Positions 1-8,141 of a stretch of DNA of 27,034 nucleotides are shown here, piece after piece. The position numbers and the translations under genes were made by a program. Source of the DNA: Planctomycetota bacterium (GTDB taxonomy: Bacteria; Planctomycetota; B15-G4); contig JACKHP010000039.1 in NCBI GenBank assembly GCA_020638905.1, positions 1 through 27,034 of the forward strand, given 5' to 3'. The notes under the pieces were generated by a model. The model was not told where the DNA came from. It did not search any database and was given only the letters and a program-made list of their open reading frames with translations. Every line of letters starts with the position of its first letter. The stretch's first letter is position 1.

Positions 1-632
1 TCGAGGGCCGCGAGCACGGACGAGACCGGCGCCTTGCCGTCGTCCGGACCGTCGGGCGGCGGAGGATCGGCGTCGAGGAAGCCCGCGAAGCGGCGCGCGT
101 CGAGCTTGCGCGCGAGCAGCGCGTCGAGTCCCGTCGCGTCGCCGTCGTTGCGCAGCGCGTAGCCGCGCGGCGAGAAGCCCTTGACCACCAGGCCCGACGT
201 GGTCGGCGAGGCCGCGATCGGCAGCTCGAGGGTGGACGCGTCGCGCGCCGCCGGCGGCGCGACCGCGCAGTGCACCCAGCCGCGCGTCTCGGCGCCGTGC
301 ACGACGACCTCCTTCCAGGCGCCGACGGCGCGCTGGACGTCGAGCACCGAACCCGGCGCGAGGCGGCCGAGCGACGGGAAGGCCTTGCTCCAGCGCGGGT
401 ACAGCTCGAGGCCCTCGGACCCCACCACGATCGCGTCCGCGCTCGGGGTCGGTGTCACGGGCCCCGCGCTCCCGTCCTGCGCGGGGGCGGACGGAGCGGC
501 GGGCGTGACCGCCGGGACGTCCTGCGTCGCGCGCGCCGCGACGGACGGGGCGACGACCGGGAGCAGCAGTCCCGCTCCGGCGAGCAGCGCGGACAGCACC
601 AGCGGACGGGACACGGTCATCGATCGCGACAC
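1..632 (-). CDS. Secreted SH3-like domain protein (partial, C-terminus outside window)
   Basis: About 210 codons are visible on the minus strand and the frame runs off the left edge. The N-terminus is a signal peptide: a short charged start, a run of Leu/Ala/Val and a small-residue end near ARA. A Pro/Ala/Thr-rich linker follows, then a segment of roughly 60 residues with the look of a bacterial SH3 domain (GSEGLELYPRW, later GWVHC). After it comes GFSPRGYALRNDGD and an Ala/Leu/Arg-rich helix. I chose the GTG at 632 because a GAGG overlapping the upstream stop codon sits 8 nt before it; an ATG at 620 is the alternative. The gene lies 10 nt downstream of the cyclase stop, so the two are probably co-transcribed. 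SH3-like domains often bind peptides or cell-wall material outside the membrane, but the specific role here is unknown. Confidence 0.7.
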   Translation of the reverse strand, partial: MSRSMTVSRPLVLSALLAGAGLLLPVVAPSVAARATQDVPAVTPAAPSAPAQDGSAGPVTPTPSADAIVVGSEGLELYPRWSKAFPSLGRLAPGSVLDVQRAVGAWKEVVVHGAETRGWVHCAVAPPAARDASTLELPIAASPTTSGLVVKGFSPRGYALRNDGDATGLDALLARKLDARRFAGFLDADPPPPDGPDDGKAPVSSVLAAL

Positions 633-642
633 TCGGGACACC

Positions 643-3009
643 TCACTTGCCTTCCAGACGATGGCTGCCGTCCCACCCGGGCGGCGGCGGATCCGCGCTC
701 AAGCGGCGGCAGCGATCATAGAGCACGCGCGCCGGCGGATCGTCTCCCAGCGCGGCGAAGGCCTCGGCCGCCTCGTCGAAGCGTCCGGCGACGTAGAGCT
801 CCCGCGCCTGCTCGAAGCGCCGCAGGGACGCGTCGTCGGGAGCGTCGGCGGGCAGCAGCTCCCAGGCCTCGAGCGGCTCGGCCTCGTCGACCAGGCCCGG
901 CACCCTGACCCGGTCGACGAGCCGCGCACGCACGGCGTCGCCGGCCGCGCGCCGCGTGCTGCCGGCCGCCAGCACGAGGGTGCCGTAGGCCTTGTTCACG
1001 CCCTCCATGCGCGACGCGAAGTTCACCGTCGAGCCGATGGCCGTGTAGCTGTAGCGGTCGCGGCTGCCGACGCAGCCCACGGTGGCCTCGCCCGAGCACA
1101 GTCCGATGCGCGTCACCAGCGGCGGCAGTCCGCGCTCGGCGGCCTGGGCGTCGAAGGCGGCGATGCGTTCCTGGCAGCGCAGCGCGGCGCGGCACGCGGC
1201 GGCCGCGTGGTCGGCCTGCGGCACCGGCGCGCCGAAGATCGCCACCACCGCGTCGCCGATGTACTTGTCGACGGTGCCGCCGCACTCGGTGATGACCGCC
1301 GTCATCTCGGACAGGTACGCGTTGAGGTGGTCGGTCAGGCGCGACGGGTCGTTGCGCATCTCGGGCGCGTTCGAGAGCGCGGTGAAGCCGCGGATGTCCG
1401 AGAAGAAGACGGTGATCTCGCGGTTCTCGCCGCGCAGCGAGAGGTCCTGCGGACGGGCGATGAGCTGCTTCACCACCGCGGGCGGCGCGAAGTGCTGGAA
1501 CAGGCTCGTGATCTGCTGGCTCTGGCGCCCCGCGGTGAACCACTGCCACGTGGTGCCCGAGCTGTACGCCAGCCCCAGTCCCAGCACGGGACCGATCACG
1601 TCGACCCACACCGACGCGCGCAGGAAGACGAGCGACGCCAGCGTCGTCCACGCGGCGGCGAGCGCGAGCACGGCCGCGCTCGACACGACCTGGCTCCGGA
1701 TCGACGTGGTGAGCAGCAGCGCGCAGGCCGCGAGCAGCGCCGCCGCGAGCACGCGCAGCAGGTCGGGCGGACGCGACACGACGCGTCCGTCGAGCAGCGC
1801 CTCGGCCACCGCCGCGTGGACCTTCACGCCCGGGTAGTCCTTGTTGACCGGGACGGCCTTGAGGTCACGCAGCCCCGCGGCGTTGCCGCCCAGGAACACG
1901 ATGCGACCGGCGAACACCGAGGGGTCGAGGAAGTAGCCCTCGGCGTCGCCGCCGGGGAACTCCCAGCCGGGCAGGCCGAGCGCCTTCATGGCCGAGCGCA
2001 GCACGCGATGCGCGGGATACGTCGGGTAGCGTCCGGCGAGCGGGTCGGACGGGTCTTCGCGCCCGTCGTCGCGGAAGCGCAGCAGCAGGTCGCCGCTCGA
2101 CGTGAGCGGCAGGTCGACGCCCGGAGCGAGCAGCATGCCGTCGCGCACCGCGAGCCGCGCCGAGGACGCGAGGCGCTCGCCCTCCGCGCCGAGCGTCGGC
2201 GCACCGGACCCCGACGCGTCGGGCGCGCCCTCCTCGTACGCGAGCGCGGCGGCCACGCCCAGCGACGGGAACGCGAGGCCGTCCCAGACGACGAACGGAC
2301 GGGCCCGGCGCACGACGCCGTCGTCGTCGGGCTGCGCGGTCACCGCGCCCAGCCGCAGGAACTCCTCGCCGCCGTCGAAGGCCTCGAGGATCGTGCGGTA
2401 CGGCAGCACGGGATTGCTGTACGGGCCGACGTCGGAGCGCGCGAACGGCAGGCCGGACGCGCGCCATCCGTCGACGTCGATCGCGGCGCCGGCCAGGCAT
2501 GCGCGCTCGAGCGATCCGAGCGCGACCACCTCGCGGGCCTGCTCGGCGGCGCTCTCGAGGTTGAGCGCGTGCACGACGTACGGCGCGCCGAACTCGTTCT
2601 GCAGACGCGTGCTCGTGCCGAGCGTCGCGTCGCCCGCCTCGTCCCCCGACGGATGCGGCCCCGCCAGCTCGACGTCGAAGGCCAGCACGCGCGCGCCGCC
2701 CAGGGCGCAGAACTGGACGAGCAGGTCGTACGCCGAGCGGTCCCAGGGGAACAGGAACTCGTTCCCGGCCAGGCCGGACGCACCGCCGGCGCGGGCCTGT
2801 TCGTAGAAGCCGCGCCCCCAGTCGAGGCTGGCCTCGTCGAGCATCACGAGCGCCACGTTCTCGCTGCGCGTCGACTCGACGCCGGCGCGCGAGAACACGT
2901 CGTACACGTCGCGTTCCCAGTCGCCCACGACGTCGCTGCCGACCAGCGTGGCCGCCGCCAGGCCGACCACGCCCGCCAGGACGGCCTGTTGCGCGCGGCG
3001 GGCGATCAT
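643..3009 (-). CDS. CHASE2-domain adenylate/guanylate cyclase (class III)
   Basis: This 788-residue membrane protein probably makes a cyclic nucleotide in response to an extracytoplasmic signal. An N-terminal membrane anchor (residues about 5-25) is followed by a long CHASE2-type sensor region (about 30-395, including the typical FVVWDG and GRIVFLGGNAAGLRD stretches). Two or three transmembrane helices lie at about 405-485. The class III cyclase domain spans about 530-700. Its metal-binding aspartates are D538 in FSDIRGF and D586 in YIGDAVVAIFG; the transition-state pair is N663/R667 in NFASRMEG. The tail (about 725-788) is a short helical repeat typical of CHASE2 cyclases. I prefer the ATG at 3009 over an upstream in-frame start at 3075 because AGAGG lies 6 nt before it and the membrane anchor follows at once. 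AMP versus GMP specificity cannot be read reliably. It leads a two-gene run with the SH3-like protein. Confidence 0.93.
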   Translation of the reverse strand: MIARRAQQAVLAGVVGLAAATLVGSDVVGDWERDVYDVFSRAGVESTRSENVALVMLDEASLDWGRGFYEQARAGGASGLAGNEFLFPWDRSAYDLLVQFCALGGARVLAFDVELAGPHPSGDEAGDATLGTSTRLQNEFGAPYVVHALNLESAAEQAREVVALGSLERACLAGAAIDVDGWRASGLPFARSDVGPYSNPVLPYRTILEAFDGGEEFLRLGAVTAQPDDDGVVRRARPFVVWDGLAFPSLGVAAALAYEEGAPDASGSGAPTLGAEGERLASSARLAVRDGMLLAPGVDLPLTSSGDLLLRFRDDGREDPSDPLAGRYPTYPAHRVLRSAMKALGLPGWEFPGGDAEGYFLDPSVFAGRIVFLGGNAAGLRDLKAVPVNKDYPGVKVHAAVAEALLDGRVVSRPPDLLRVLAAALLAACALLLTTSIRSQVVSSAAVLALAAAWTTLASLVFLRASVWVDVIGPVLGLGLAYSSGTTWQWFTAGRQSQQITSLFQHFAPPAVVKQLIARPQDLSLRGENREITVFFSDIRGFTALSNAPEMRNDPSRLTDHLNAYLSEMTAVITECGGTVDKYIGDAVVAIFGAPVPQADHAAAACRAALRCQERIAAFDAQAAERGLPPLVTRIGLCSGEATVGCVGSRDRYSYTAIGSTVNFASRMEGVNKAYGTLVLAAGSTRRAAGDAVRARLVDRVRVPGLVDEAEPLEAWELLPADAPDDASLRRFEQARELYVAGRFDEAAEAFAALGDDPPARVLYDRCRRLSADPPPPGWDGSHRLEGK

Positions 3010-3046
3010 GCGGGGCCTCTCGGGCGGCGGGACCGGTGTCGAGGGG

Positions 3047-3052
3047 ATGGTA
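3047..3052 (-). promoter_or_regulatory. Possible -10 element for the cyclase gene
   Basis: On the minus strand this reads TACCAT, an AT-containing hexamer in very GC-rich surroundings, 37 nt upstream of the chosen start. No convincing -35 hexamer lies 16-18 nt upstream. The same or a similar hexamer recurs before several genes in this window. Confidence 0.3.
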
Positions 3053-3204
3053 CCGATTGACTCCCCGGGACCCACGCCCGGGCCGGCGCCCCACCCACTT
3101 GCGGGAACCCCGCCCGCGGAGGATGCTCATGTCCCAGGGACGTGTCTCTTCCGGACCGCCGCGCCCGAGCGCGTGGCCTCGCATCCTCCGGCGCGCCCCT
3201 CCGC

Positions 3205-3438
3205 ATGACCGCAATCCGTGACGTCCGCGCCCAGCCGGCGCGCCTCCCGCCCCGCGTGCCGCGCCCTCGGGCGCGCGCGCTCCCCCTGCTCTCCGTCGCG
3301 CTGCCGATGCCCACGGCATGGCTGGCGAGCACGCCGTTCTCGCTCGGGGCCCGCATGGTCGCGGTCGTGCTCGTGCTGGGCGTGTCGCTCTTCGCGCTCA
3401 CCAAGCGCGGCGGCAAGAAGGGCGGCGACCCCGCCTGA
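3205..3438 (+). CDS. Possible small membrane protein (77 aa)
   Basis: I do not recognise a family. The frame from the ATG at 3205 gives a basic, Pro/Arg-rich first third, then a hydrophobic stretch (MVAVVLVLGVSLFAL) followed by a positively charged, Gly-rich tail (TKRGGKKGGDPA). That layout fits a single-pass membrane peptide with a cytoplasmic tail. Almost every codon ends in G or C in the second half, as in the real genes here. A strong hairpin lies 38 nt after the stop. The start is uncertain: a GTG at 3142 or an ATG at 3307 are alternatives, and none has a good ribosome-binding site. A canonical GGAGGA at 3118-3123 instead serves an ATG at 3129 in another frame that ends after 30 codons at 3221. 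Confidence 0.4.
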   Translation: MTAIRDVRAQPARLPPRVPRPRARALPLLSVALPMPTAWLASTPFSLGARMVAVVLVLGVSLFALTKRGGKKGGDPA

Positions 3439-3476
3439 TCCCGGGCGGACGAGCGCCGCCCCGTGCACGCAGAACG

Positions 3477-3514
3477 ACGGCCGGCCCGGGTCCCGTCCGA
3501 CCCGGACCGGCCGT
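3477..3514. terminator. Strong bidirectional hairpin terminator
   Basis: Arms 3477-3492 and 3499-3514 form a 16-bp stem with one C-A mismatch and a 6-nt loop. It lies between the small plus-strand ORF (stop 3438) and the 3' end of the minus-strand metalloprotein gene (stop 3588), so it can serve both. A short T-containing run follows on the minus strand; no clear T tract follows on the plus strand. Confidence 0.65.
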
Positions 3515-3587
3515 CGCCGTCCGCGTGCTGCTGCGTCTGCGCGACGCGCGCCGGGGGACCGGCGCGCGTCGTCCTGCGTGACGTCCT

Positions 3588-6050
3588 CTACGGCAGGTAG
3601 TCGACCTGCAGCGCGTTGGAGAAGTCCCAGCCGCTCAGCGTGCCCCCGTCGGCCACCAGGAACTGCACGTAGACCGAGATCGGCCCGCCGCCGCCGGGGA
3701 TGCCCGGGATGGCGATCTCGCCCGCGCCGTCGGTGGAGAGTCCCACCACGAGGTCGAGCGGGAAGGGCACCAGCGTGCCGCCGAAGAGCGGCACCGATCC
3801 GTTCGTGAAGCTCAACACGAAGTAGGCCGGGGTCGAGGCCGGGGCGTTCGTGAGCAGCAGATCGGCCGACGAACCGGTCGACAGGTCTCCGCCGCAGATC
3901 GACAGCACCGGGGCACCGCCGAAGCCGAGGTCGGTCTGGCAGGTCTCGCCGGACGAGGGCAGGTCGCGCGCGAGCACGGTGTACGTCGTCGTGTCGGCGG
4001 TCTGGTTGCCGTCACTGTCGGTGGCCGTCGCGGTGATCACGTGCGTGCCCACCGAGAGCGTGGCCGTCGAGGTGTGACGTCCCGTGCCGATCGGGCCGTC
4101 GAGGTCGGACGACCACTCGATCGAGGCGCCGCCGATCTGCCTGTCCTCGAGGTCCCAGCCCGAGCTGTGCAGGATCACGGTCGCGCCGTAGAGCCCGCTC
4201 TTGCCGTCGTCGGGCGTCATGATCTCGATCCACGGGGCGTTGCCGACCGTGCCGCCGCTGAACACGCCGGTCGAGACGAGCGGCTCGCTGCGCACGGTGG
4301 TCGTGCGCAGCCCGTCGGACGCCAGCAGCTCGAAGAAGCCCTGTCCGCTCACGAAGTCCGGGAGCTGTCCGAGGTCGACGTCGAGCTCGCTGACCGACGT
4401 GCCGGTGGCGAGCGGCACCATGCGCACCCCGTCCGGGCTGTAGCGCAGGAAGAACTGCAGCGCGTCGCCGTCGAGGTCGCTGGCCTCCCACGCCACGTGC
4501 AGCGGCGCGCCCTTGACGACCTGGCCCGCCGGCGAGACGAACTCGGCCACCGGGGCGTGCGCCGAGCGCACGAGCTCGAGCGACGCGGACGGTCCGTTGC
4601 GCGTGACGATCGAGACGTGGTCGAGCGCGTGTCCGTCCACGAACGCAGGCAGCTTCACGGTGAAGCCCGTCTCGGGCAGCGGACCGTTGCTGTCGCCGGA
4701 CGCGTCGCCGTCGAGCTCGCCGCGGCACTCGCCGCACGCGTCGAGGCTGCTGCGCGTGGCGAGCGGCAGCTCGAGCACGAGCTGTCCGTCGGCGAAGGCG
4801 CGCACGAGCAGGTCGGCCTCGGCCGGGTCGCACGGCTCGCTGGGACGCGCCTGCGGCAGCACCAGCGCGTCACCCAGCGAGAGCGTGCCGGCCGCGCGGT
4901 CGAGCAGTCCCGTGAGCATCAGGGCGGGGCCGCCCGGGTCGGTCGCGAAGCCGCCGGGTTCGTTGAAGGTGGCGTGGTTGAAGAAGTAGTTGTAGTTGCT
5001 GGCCGAGACCCACGCCTCCTGGGTGAGCAGGCCGGCGTACATGATGTCCTTGAGCGAGGCCGCCTTGAGCTGCGGCAGGCTCTCGGTGATGTTGAGGTGG
5101 TGCTCGACGTCGATGCCGACCAGGTTGGTCGTGCTCGTGTTGTGCTGCAGGCCGAAGTCGTGGCCGAGCTCGTGCGCGAACGTCCGCTGGTGGCGGATGT
5201 TCTGCGTGTTGCCCATGCCGACCGTGCCGTTGATGATCGACTGGCCGTTGTACGAGAGGCCGCCCGGCACCCAGCCGTAGACGTAGTCGGGCACGGGCAC
5301 CATGAGCGCCTGGTCGACCACGAGCGAGTTGAGCAGCGAGCTGCCGCTGCTGGCGAGCGAGCTCGTCCACAGCTTGCTGGGCGCGTCGGTGCGGTGGTAG
5401 TACCAGTCGGACGACGGGTAGATGCCCTGCACGAAGTTGTCGCCCACGCCGGGGACGATCAGTTCCTCGGGCGGCAGGTTCGGCACGCCGCCGCCGCTCG
5501 GACGGTAGTCGATGGGCGAGTACGCGATCTCCGGCACCTTCTGGTGCTGGAAGTTCAGCGGAGGCGAGGTACGCGTGTTGTTGGCGGTGTTCGTCTCGGC
5601 CACGAAGTTCGGACCGGGCGGGTTCACCGTGACCGTGATCACGACGTTCGCCGACTCGGGCGGGATGAAGGTGAAGTTGAGCGTGTCGTCGAGCACGCCC
5701 AGGTCGGTGATCGGCTTGGCGGCGAACGGTCCGTTCACCGAGTAGATCGGCGACCCGGCGATCTCGACGCCGTCGACGAACACGTGCATGATGCCGTCGA
5801 CGTCGATCGGGCCGGTGGCCCCGCCGGGACGGATCGTGGCGCGCACGAACGTGGAGCGTCCGCCGGCGAGGGGCGTCGCGCCGTTCTGCACGGCCTGGGT
5901 GACCTGGATGCCGCCGACGATGAAGTCGACGCCGCCGGCCAGCGCGTCCGGCGCCGCGGCGAGGGTCAACGAGGCGGCCGCCAGACAGGCGAGGCGGCCG
6001 AGAGGACGCCGGGGCCGGCGGGTGATGGGAGAGATCGGGTGGTGACTCAA
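3588..6050 (-). CDS. Secreted metzincin-type metalloprotein with C-terminal planctomycete domain
   Basis: This 820-residue secreted protein is a probable zinc peptidase. The start is a TTG at 6050, chosen because GAGG at 6059-6062 sits 8 nt upstream and a signal peptide follows (Arg-rich start, CLAAASLTLAAAPDALAGG). The region about 32-175 resembles the CARDB-like 'VTQAVQN' adhesion domain found before peptidases. The zinc motif HELGHDFGLQH gives H293, H297 and H303 with catalytic E294, and a Met-turn candidate is M337 in DIMYAG. Together these are the metzincin signature. Ig/PKD-like segments lie at about 490-690. The last ~120 residues (from about 700) are the planctomycete GG-x-LVP domain shared with the proteins at 20129 and 23899. 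Substrate is unknown. An extension of the same frame to 6248 is open but looks non-coding. Confidence 0.87.
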   Translation of the reverse strand: MSHHPISPITRRPRRPLGRLACLAAASLTLAAAPDALAGGVDFIVGGIQVTQAVQNGATPLAGGRSTFVRATIRPGGATGPIDVDGIMHVFVDGVEIAGSPIYSVNGPFAAKPITDLGVLDDTLNFTFIPPESANVVITVTVNPPGPNFVAETNTANNTRTSPPLNFQHQKVPEIAYSPIDYRPSGGGVPNLPPEELIVPGVGDNFVQGIYPSSDWYYHRTDAPSKLWTSSLASSGSSLLNSLVVDQALMVPVPDYVYGWVPGGLSYNGQSIINGTVGMGNTQNIRHQRTFAHELGHDFGLQHNTSTTNLVGIDVEHHLNITESLPQLKAASLKDIMYAGLLTQEAWVSASNYNYFFNHATFNEPGGFATDPGGPALMLTGLLDRAAGTLSLGDALVLPQARPSEPCDPAEADLLVRAFADGQLVLELPLATRSSLDACGECRGELDGDASGDSNGPLPETGFTVKLPAFVDGHALDHVSIVTRNGPSASLELVRSAHAPVAEFVSPAGQVVKGAPLHVAWEASDLDGDALQFFLRYSPDGVRMVPLATGTSVSELDVDLGQLPDFVSGQGFFELLASDGLRTTTVRSEPLVSTGVFSGGTVGNAPWIEIMTPDDGKSGLYGATVILHSSGWDLEDRQIGGASIEWSSDLDGPIGTGRHTSTATLSVGTHVITATATDSDGNQTADTTTYTVLARDLPSSGETCQTDLGFGGAPVLSICGGDLSTGSSADLLLTNAPASTPAYFVLSFTNGSVPLFGGTLVPFPLDLVVGLSTDGAGEIAIPGIPGGGGPISVYVQFLVADGGTLSGWDFSNALQVDYLP

Positions 6051-6058
6051 GGTCGCTT

Positions 6059-6062
6059 CCTC
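6059..6062 (-). promoter_or_regulatory. Ribosome-binding site deciding the TTG start of the metalloprotein
   Basis: On the minus strand this reads GAGG within GAGGAAG, with 8 nt to the TTG at 6050-6048. No ATG or GTG with a comparable site opens the same frame near the signal peptide. Confidence 0.6.
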
Positions 6063-6299
6063 GGGGTGGGACGGACGCACGGCGCCCGAAGGGGGACGGA
6101 CCGGGGGCTGCCCGGGCCCGGTTCGGGGGTTGGGGACGAGCCCACGGTACGGCCGTTCCGCCGAACTGAGAAGGTGGGACGTCCGCCCCAAAATGGGGCA
6201 CGCGGGCCGCTCGGGAAGCCTGCTTCCGCCCCGCCGTGCGCCCGGCACCCAGGCCGACGCGGGTCAAGTCCGGCGCGGCCGGGGACGATCACCCGAGGC

Positions 6300-6797
6300 A
6301 TGGTCCGACGGCTCCTCCTCGTCGCGCTGCTGCTGCCCTACGCCGTCTGGCTGTGCGTGGCGTACCGCTACCACCTGCTCGACGACGTGAACCTGTGCGT
6401 GCACGAGGCCGGGCACCTCGTCTTCCGGCCGCTCGGCACGACGCTGCACATGCTCGGCGGGACGCTGCTGCAGCTCGCCTTCCCGCTCGCGTTCGTGCTG
6501 CGCTTCTGGCTGCGCGGCGAGCGCTACGAGGCGGCCGTGTGCGGCGTGTGGGCGTCCGAGAGCCTCATGTACACCGCGCGCTACCTGGGCGACGCGCAGC
6601 GCCAGGAGCTGCCGCTGGTCGGCGGCCACGTCCACGACTGGCACTGGATCCTCACGCGCCTCGACCTGCTCGGCTCGTGCGACACGATCGCGCGCGTGCT
6701 GCACGGCGTGGCCGCCTCGGGCCTCGCCGCGTCGCTCTTCGCCGCCACGTGGGCCGCCCTCGCGTGGCGCGGCCGCGGCGCCCCCGCCCTCGGCTGA
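6300..6797 (+). CDS. Small multi-pass membrane protein with HEAGH motif
   Basis: The 165-residue product has about four hydrophobic segments: residues 4-24, about 50-70, a weaker one near 78-90, and about 140-160. HEAGH at residues 35-39 (H35, E36, H39) matches the HExxH zinc-hydrolase motif and lies at the edge of the second helix, as in intramembrane site-2-type proteases. A downstream HDWHW at 112-116 could supply a third ligand (D113 or a His). I recall similar small HEAGH/HDW membrane proteins of unknown function in other bacteria, but no named family. The classical NxxPxxxxDG motif of site-2 proteases is absent. It is divergent from the metalloprotein gene across a 249-bp gap and convergent with the dehydrogenase gene. 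Confidence 0.8.
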   Translation: MVRRLLLVALLLPYAVWLCVAYRYHLLDDVNLCVHEAGHLVFRPLGTTLHMLGGTLLQLAFPLAFVLRFWLRGERYEAAVCGVWASESLMYTARYLGDAQRQELPLVGGHVHDWHWILTRLDLLGSCDTIARVLHGVAASGLAASLFAATWAALAWRGRGAPALG

Positions 6798-6838
6798 CGG
6801 ACCGGGCGCGGCACGCCGCACGCGCGCCCGCTCAGCCG
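6791..6838. terminator. Nested inverted repeat between convergent genes
   Basis: An inner 8-bp stem (6803-6810 with 6823-6830) lies within an outer 7-bp repeat (6791-6797 with 6832-6838) that includes both stop codons. The 34-nt gap between two converging genes makes a shared bidirectional terminator likely. There is no T tract. Confidence 0.45.
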
Positions 6839-8031
6839 TCGAAGATGTTGCGCAGCGCGATCCAGTGCGCGGCGTGGTAAGGCGTGACCTCGAGACGCCG
6901 GGCCAGGTCGAGGGCGCGCGTCACGTTCTCGGCCACGATGCGGCGCGTGCGGGCCTTGGCCTCGGCGACCTTGTCCGCGGCGTCGGACGTCATCTCGACG
7001 TGGGCCGCGATGATCCCGCCCGAGTTCGCGATGAAGTCGGGGACGACCGTCACGCCGCGCTCCTGGAGCAGCTCGCGCGTCTCGGGCGTGCACGGCCCGT
7101 TCGCGCCCTCCGACAGCAGCGGCGCGCGGATGCGATCCATGTTGTCCTTGTGGATCACGTCCTGCACGGCGCACGGGAAGAGCACGTCGACGTCGAGGTA
7201 CAGCACCGAATCGGTGGTCTCGTCGTGCGTCGCGTGCGCATGCAAGATCGGACGCGCCGCGTCGTGGTCGCGGCGCGCGAGCGCGTCGACCAGCGCCGCG
7301 TGAGTCGCGTCGTCGAGGTCGTCGGGCAAGACCCACGTCCCGCGCACCACCGGGTCGGAGACGCCCGCGAGGCGTCCGCCCTCCTCGGCGAAGTAGCGGA
7401 TCACGCCGGCCCCCATCGCGCCCAGACCCTGCACGGCGAAGCGCTTGCCGCGCGCGCTGTCGCCCTGTCCCTCGAGCGCCGCGCGGGCGGCCACGGCCAC
7501 GCCCAGTCCGGCGATGCCTTCGACGTCGTAGTCGGTGCCGCCGAGCTCGCGGCGCTTGCCCGTGAAGCGGTGCGGCAGTCCCGTCGCCTCGATGAACCAG
7601 TCGGCGAACTCGGGACGCGCGCCGATGTCGTAGCCGAGTCCGCCGAAGGGACCGCCGTGCTCGGGCATCAGGCACGTGAAGCGCTGCGCGATCGAGCAGA
7701 AGCGCTCCTTGAAGCCGACCGACTGCGGGTTGCCGCGGATGCCCGACTTGGCGCCGCCCAGCGGCAGACCCGCCGCGGCGTTCTTGAGCGCCATGCGCTG
7801 CGCGAGCATCTTGACCTCGTCGAGCGAGACCGTCGGCGTGACGCGCGTGCCGCCCTTGGCGAGGCCGCCGCCCTTCGGGACGTTCCAGACCACGACGTAG
7901 CCTTCGACGTCGTGCTGCGTGTCGCGCACGGTGTACTCGATCACCGGCTTCATGCGCGTGAACGCGAGCGTGTCGTGGTGGAGCTGGGTGTAGAAGGCTT
8001 CCTTGTTCGCGGGCAGGTTCACGGCGGGCAT
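6832..8031 (-). CDS. Glu/Leu/Phe/Val dehydrogenase family protein
   Basis: This 399-residue cytoplasmic enzyme should catalyse reversible NAD(P)-dependent oxidative deamination of an amino acid, most likely glutamate. The length is close to the usual 410-430. The N-terminal substrate domain holds KGGTRV and the catalytic-loop lysine K95 in PLGGAKSGI; most family members read GGxKGG, so the Ser is a small departure. The Rossmann domain begins near residue 195 with VQGLGAMGAG. SEGANGP and PDFIANSGGII are the family's C-terminal signatures. The ATG at 8031 is chosen because MPAVNLPANKEAF matches the expected short N-terminus; no clear ribosome-binding site precedes it. It is the last of three minus-strand genes after the transporter and cytidine deaminase, 110 nt behind the latter. 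Substrate cannot be fixed from motifs alone. Confidence 0.92.
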   Translation of the reverse strand: MPAVNLPANKEAFYTQLHHDTLAFTRMKPVIEYTVRDTQHDVEGYVVVWNVPKGGGLAKGGTRVTPTVSLDEVKMLAQRMALKNAAAGLPLGGAKSGIRGNPQSVGFKERFCSIAQRFTCLMPEHGGPFGGLGYDIGARPEFADWFIEATGLPHRFTGKRRELGGTDYDVEGIAGLGVAVAARAALEGQGDSARGKRFAVQGLGAMGAGVIRYFAEEGGRLAGVSDPVVRGTWVLPDDLDDATHAALVDALARRDHDAARPILHAHATHDETTDSVLYLDVDVLFPCAVQDVIHKDNMDRIRAPLLSEGANGPCTPETRELLQERGVTVVPDFIANSGGIIAAHVEMTSDAADKVAEAKARTRRIVAENVTRALDLARRLEVTPYHAAHWIALRNIFDG

Positions 8032-8080
8032 CGCAGTCGGATGGGAGGTGCGTCCGGACGGGGACGCGGTCGGACCGCGA

Positions 8081-8086
8081 AGCGTA
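8081..8086 (-). promoter_or_regulatory. Possible -10 element before the dehydrogenase gene
   Basis: On the minus strand this reads TACGCT, about 50 nt upstream of the start, in the 110-nt gap behind the cytidine deaminase gene. No -35 is evident. It would allow separate expression of the dehydrogenase. Confidence 0.2.
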
Positions 8087-8141
8087 GCAGACGCCGGGAC
8101 GTCGCGAAGCCGACGCCGACGGCGATCCCCCACCCCGGACG

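Noticed and set aside
3057..3062. TTGACT, a five-of-six match to a -35 element
   Set aside because: No AT-bearing -10 lies 15-19 nt downstream on the plus strand; the spacing falls in pure GC.
6185..6199. Small hairpin with 5-bp GC arms around AAAAT in the divergent gap
   Set aside because: The stem is too short to call an operator or terminator without a second copy or conservation.
4041..6797. A 918-codon plus-strand frame ending with the HEAGH protein
   Set aside because: Only the last 165 codons, from 6300, look coding; the rest is antisense to the metzincin.
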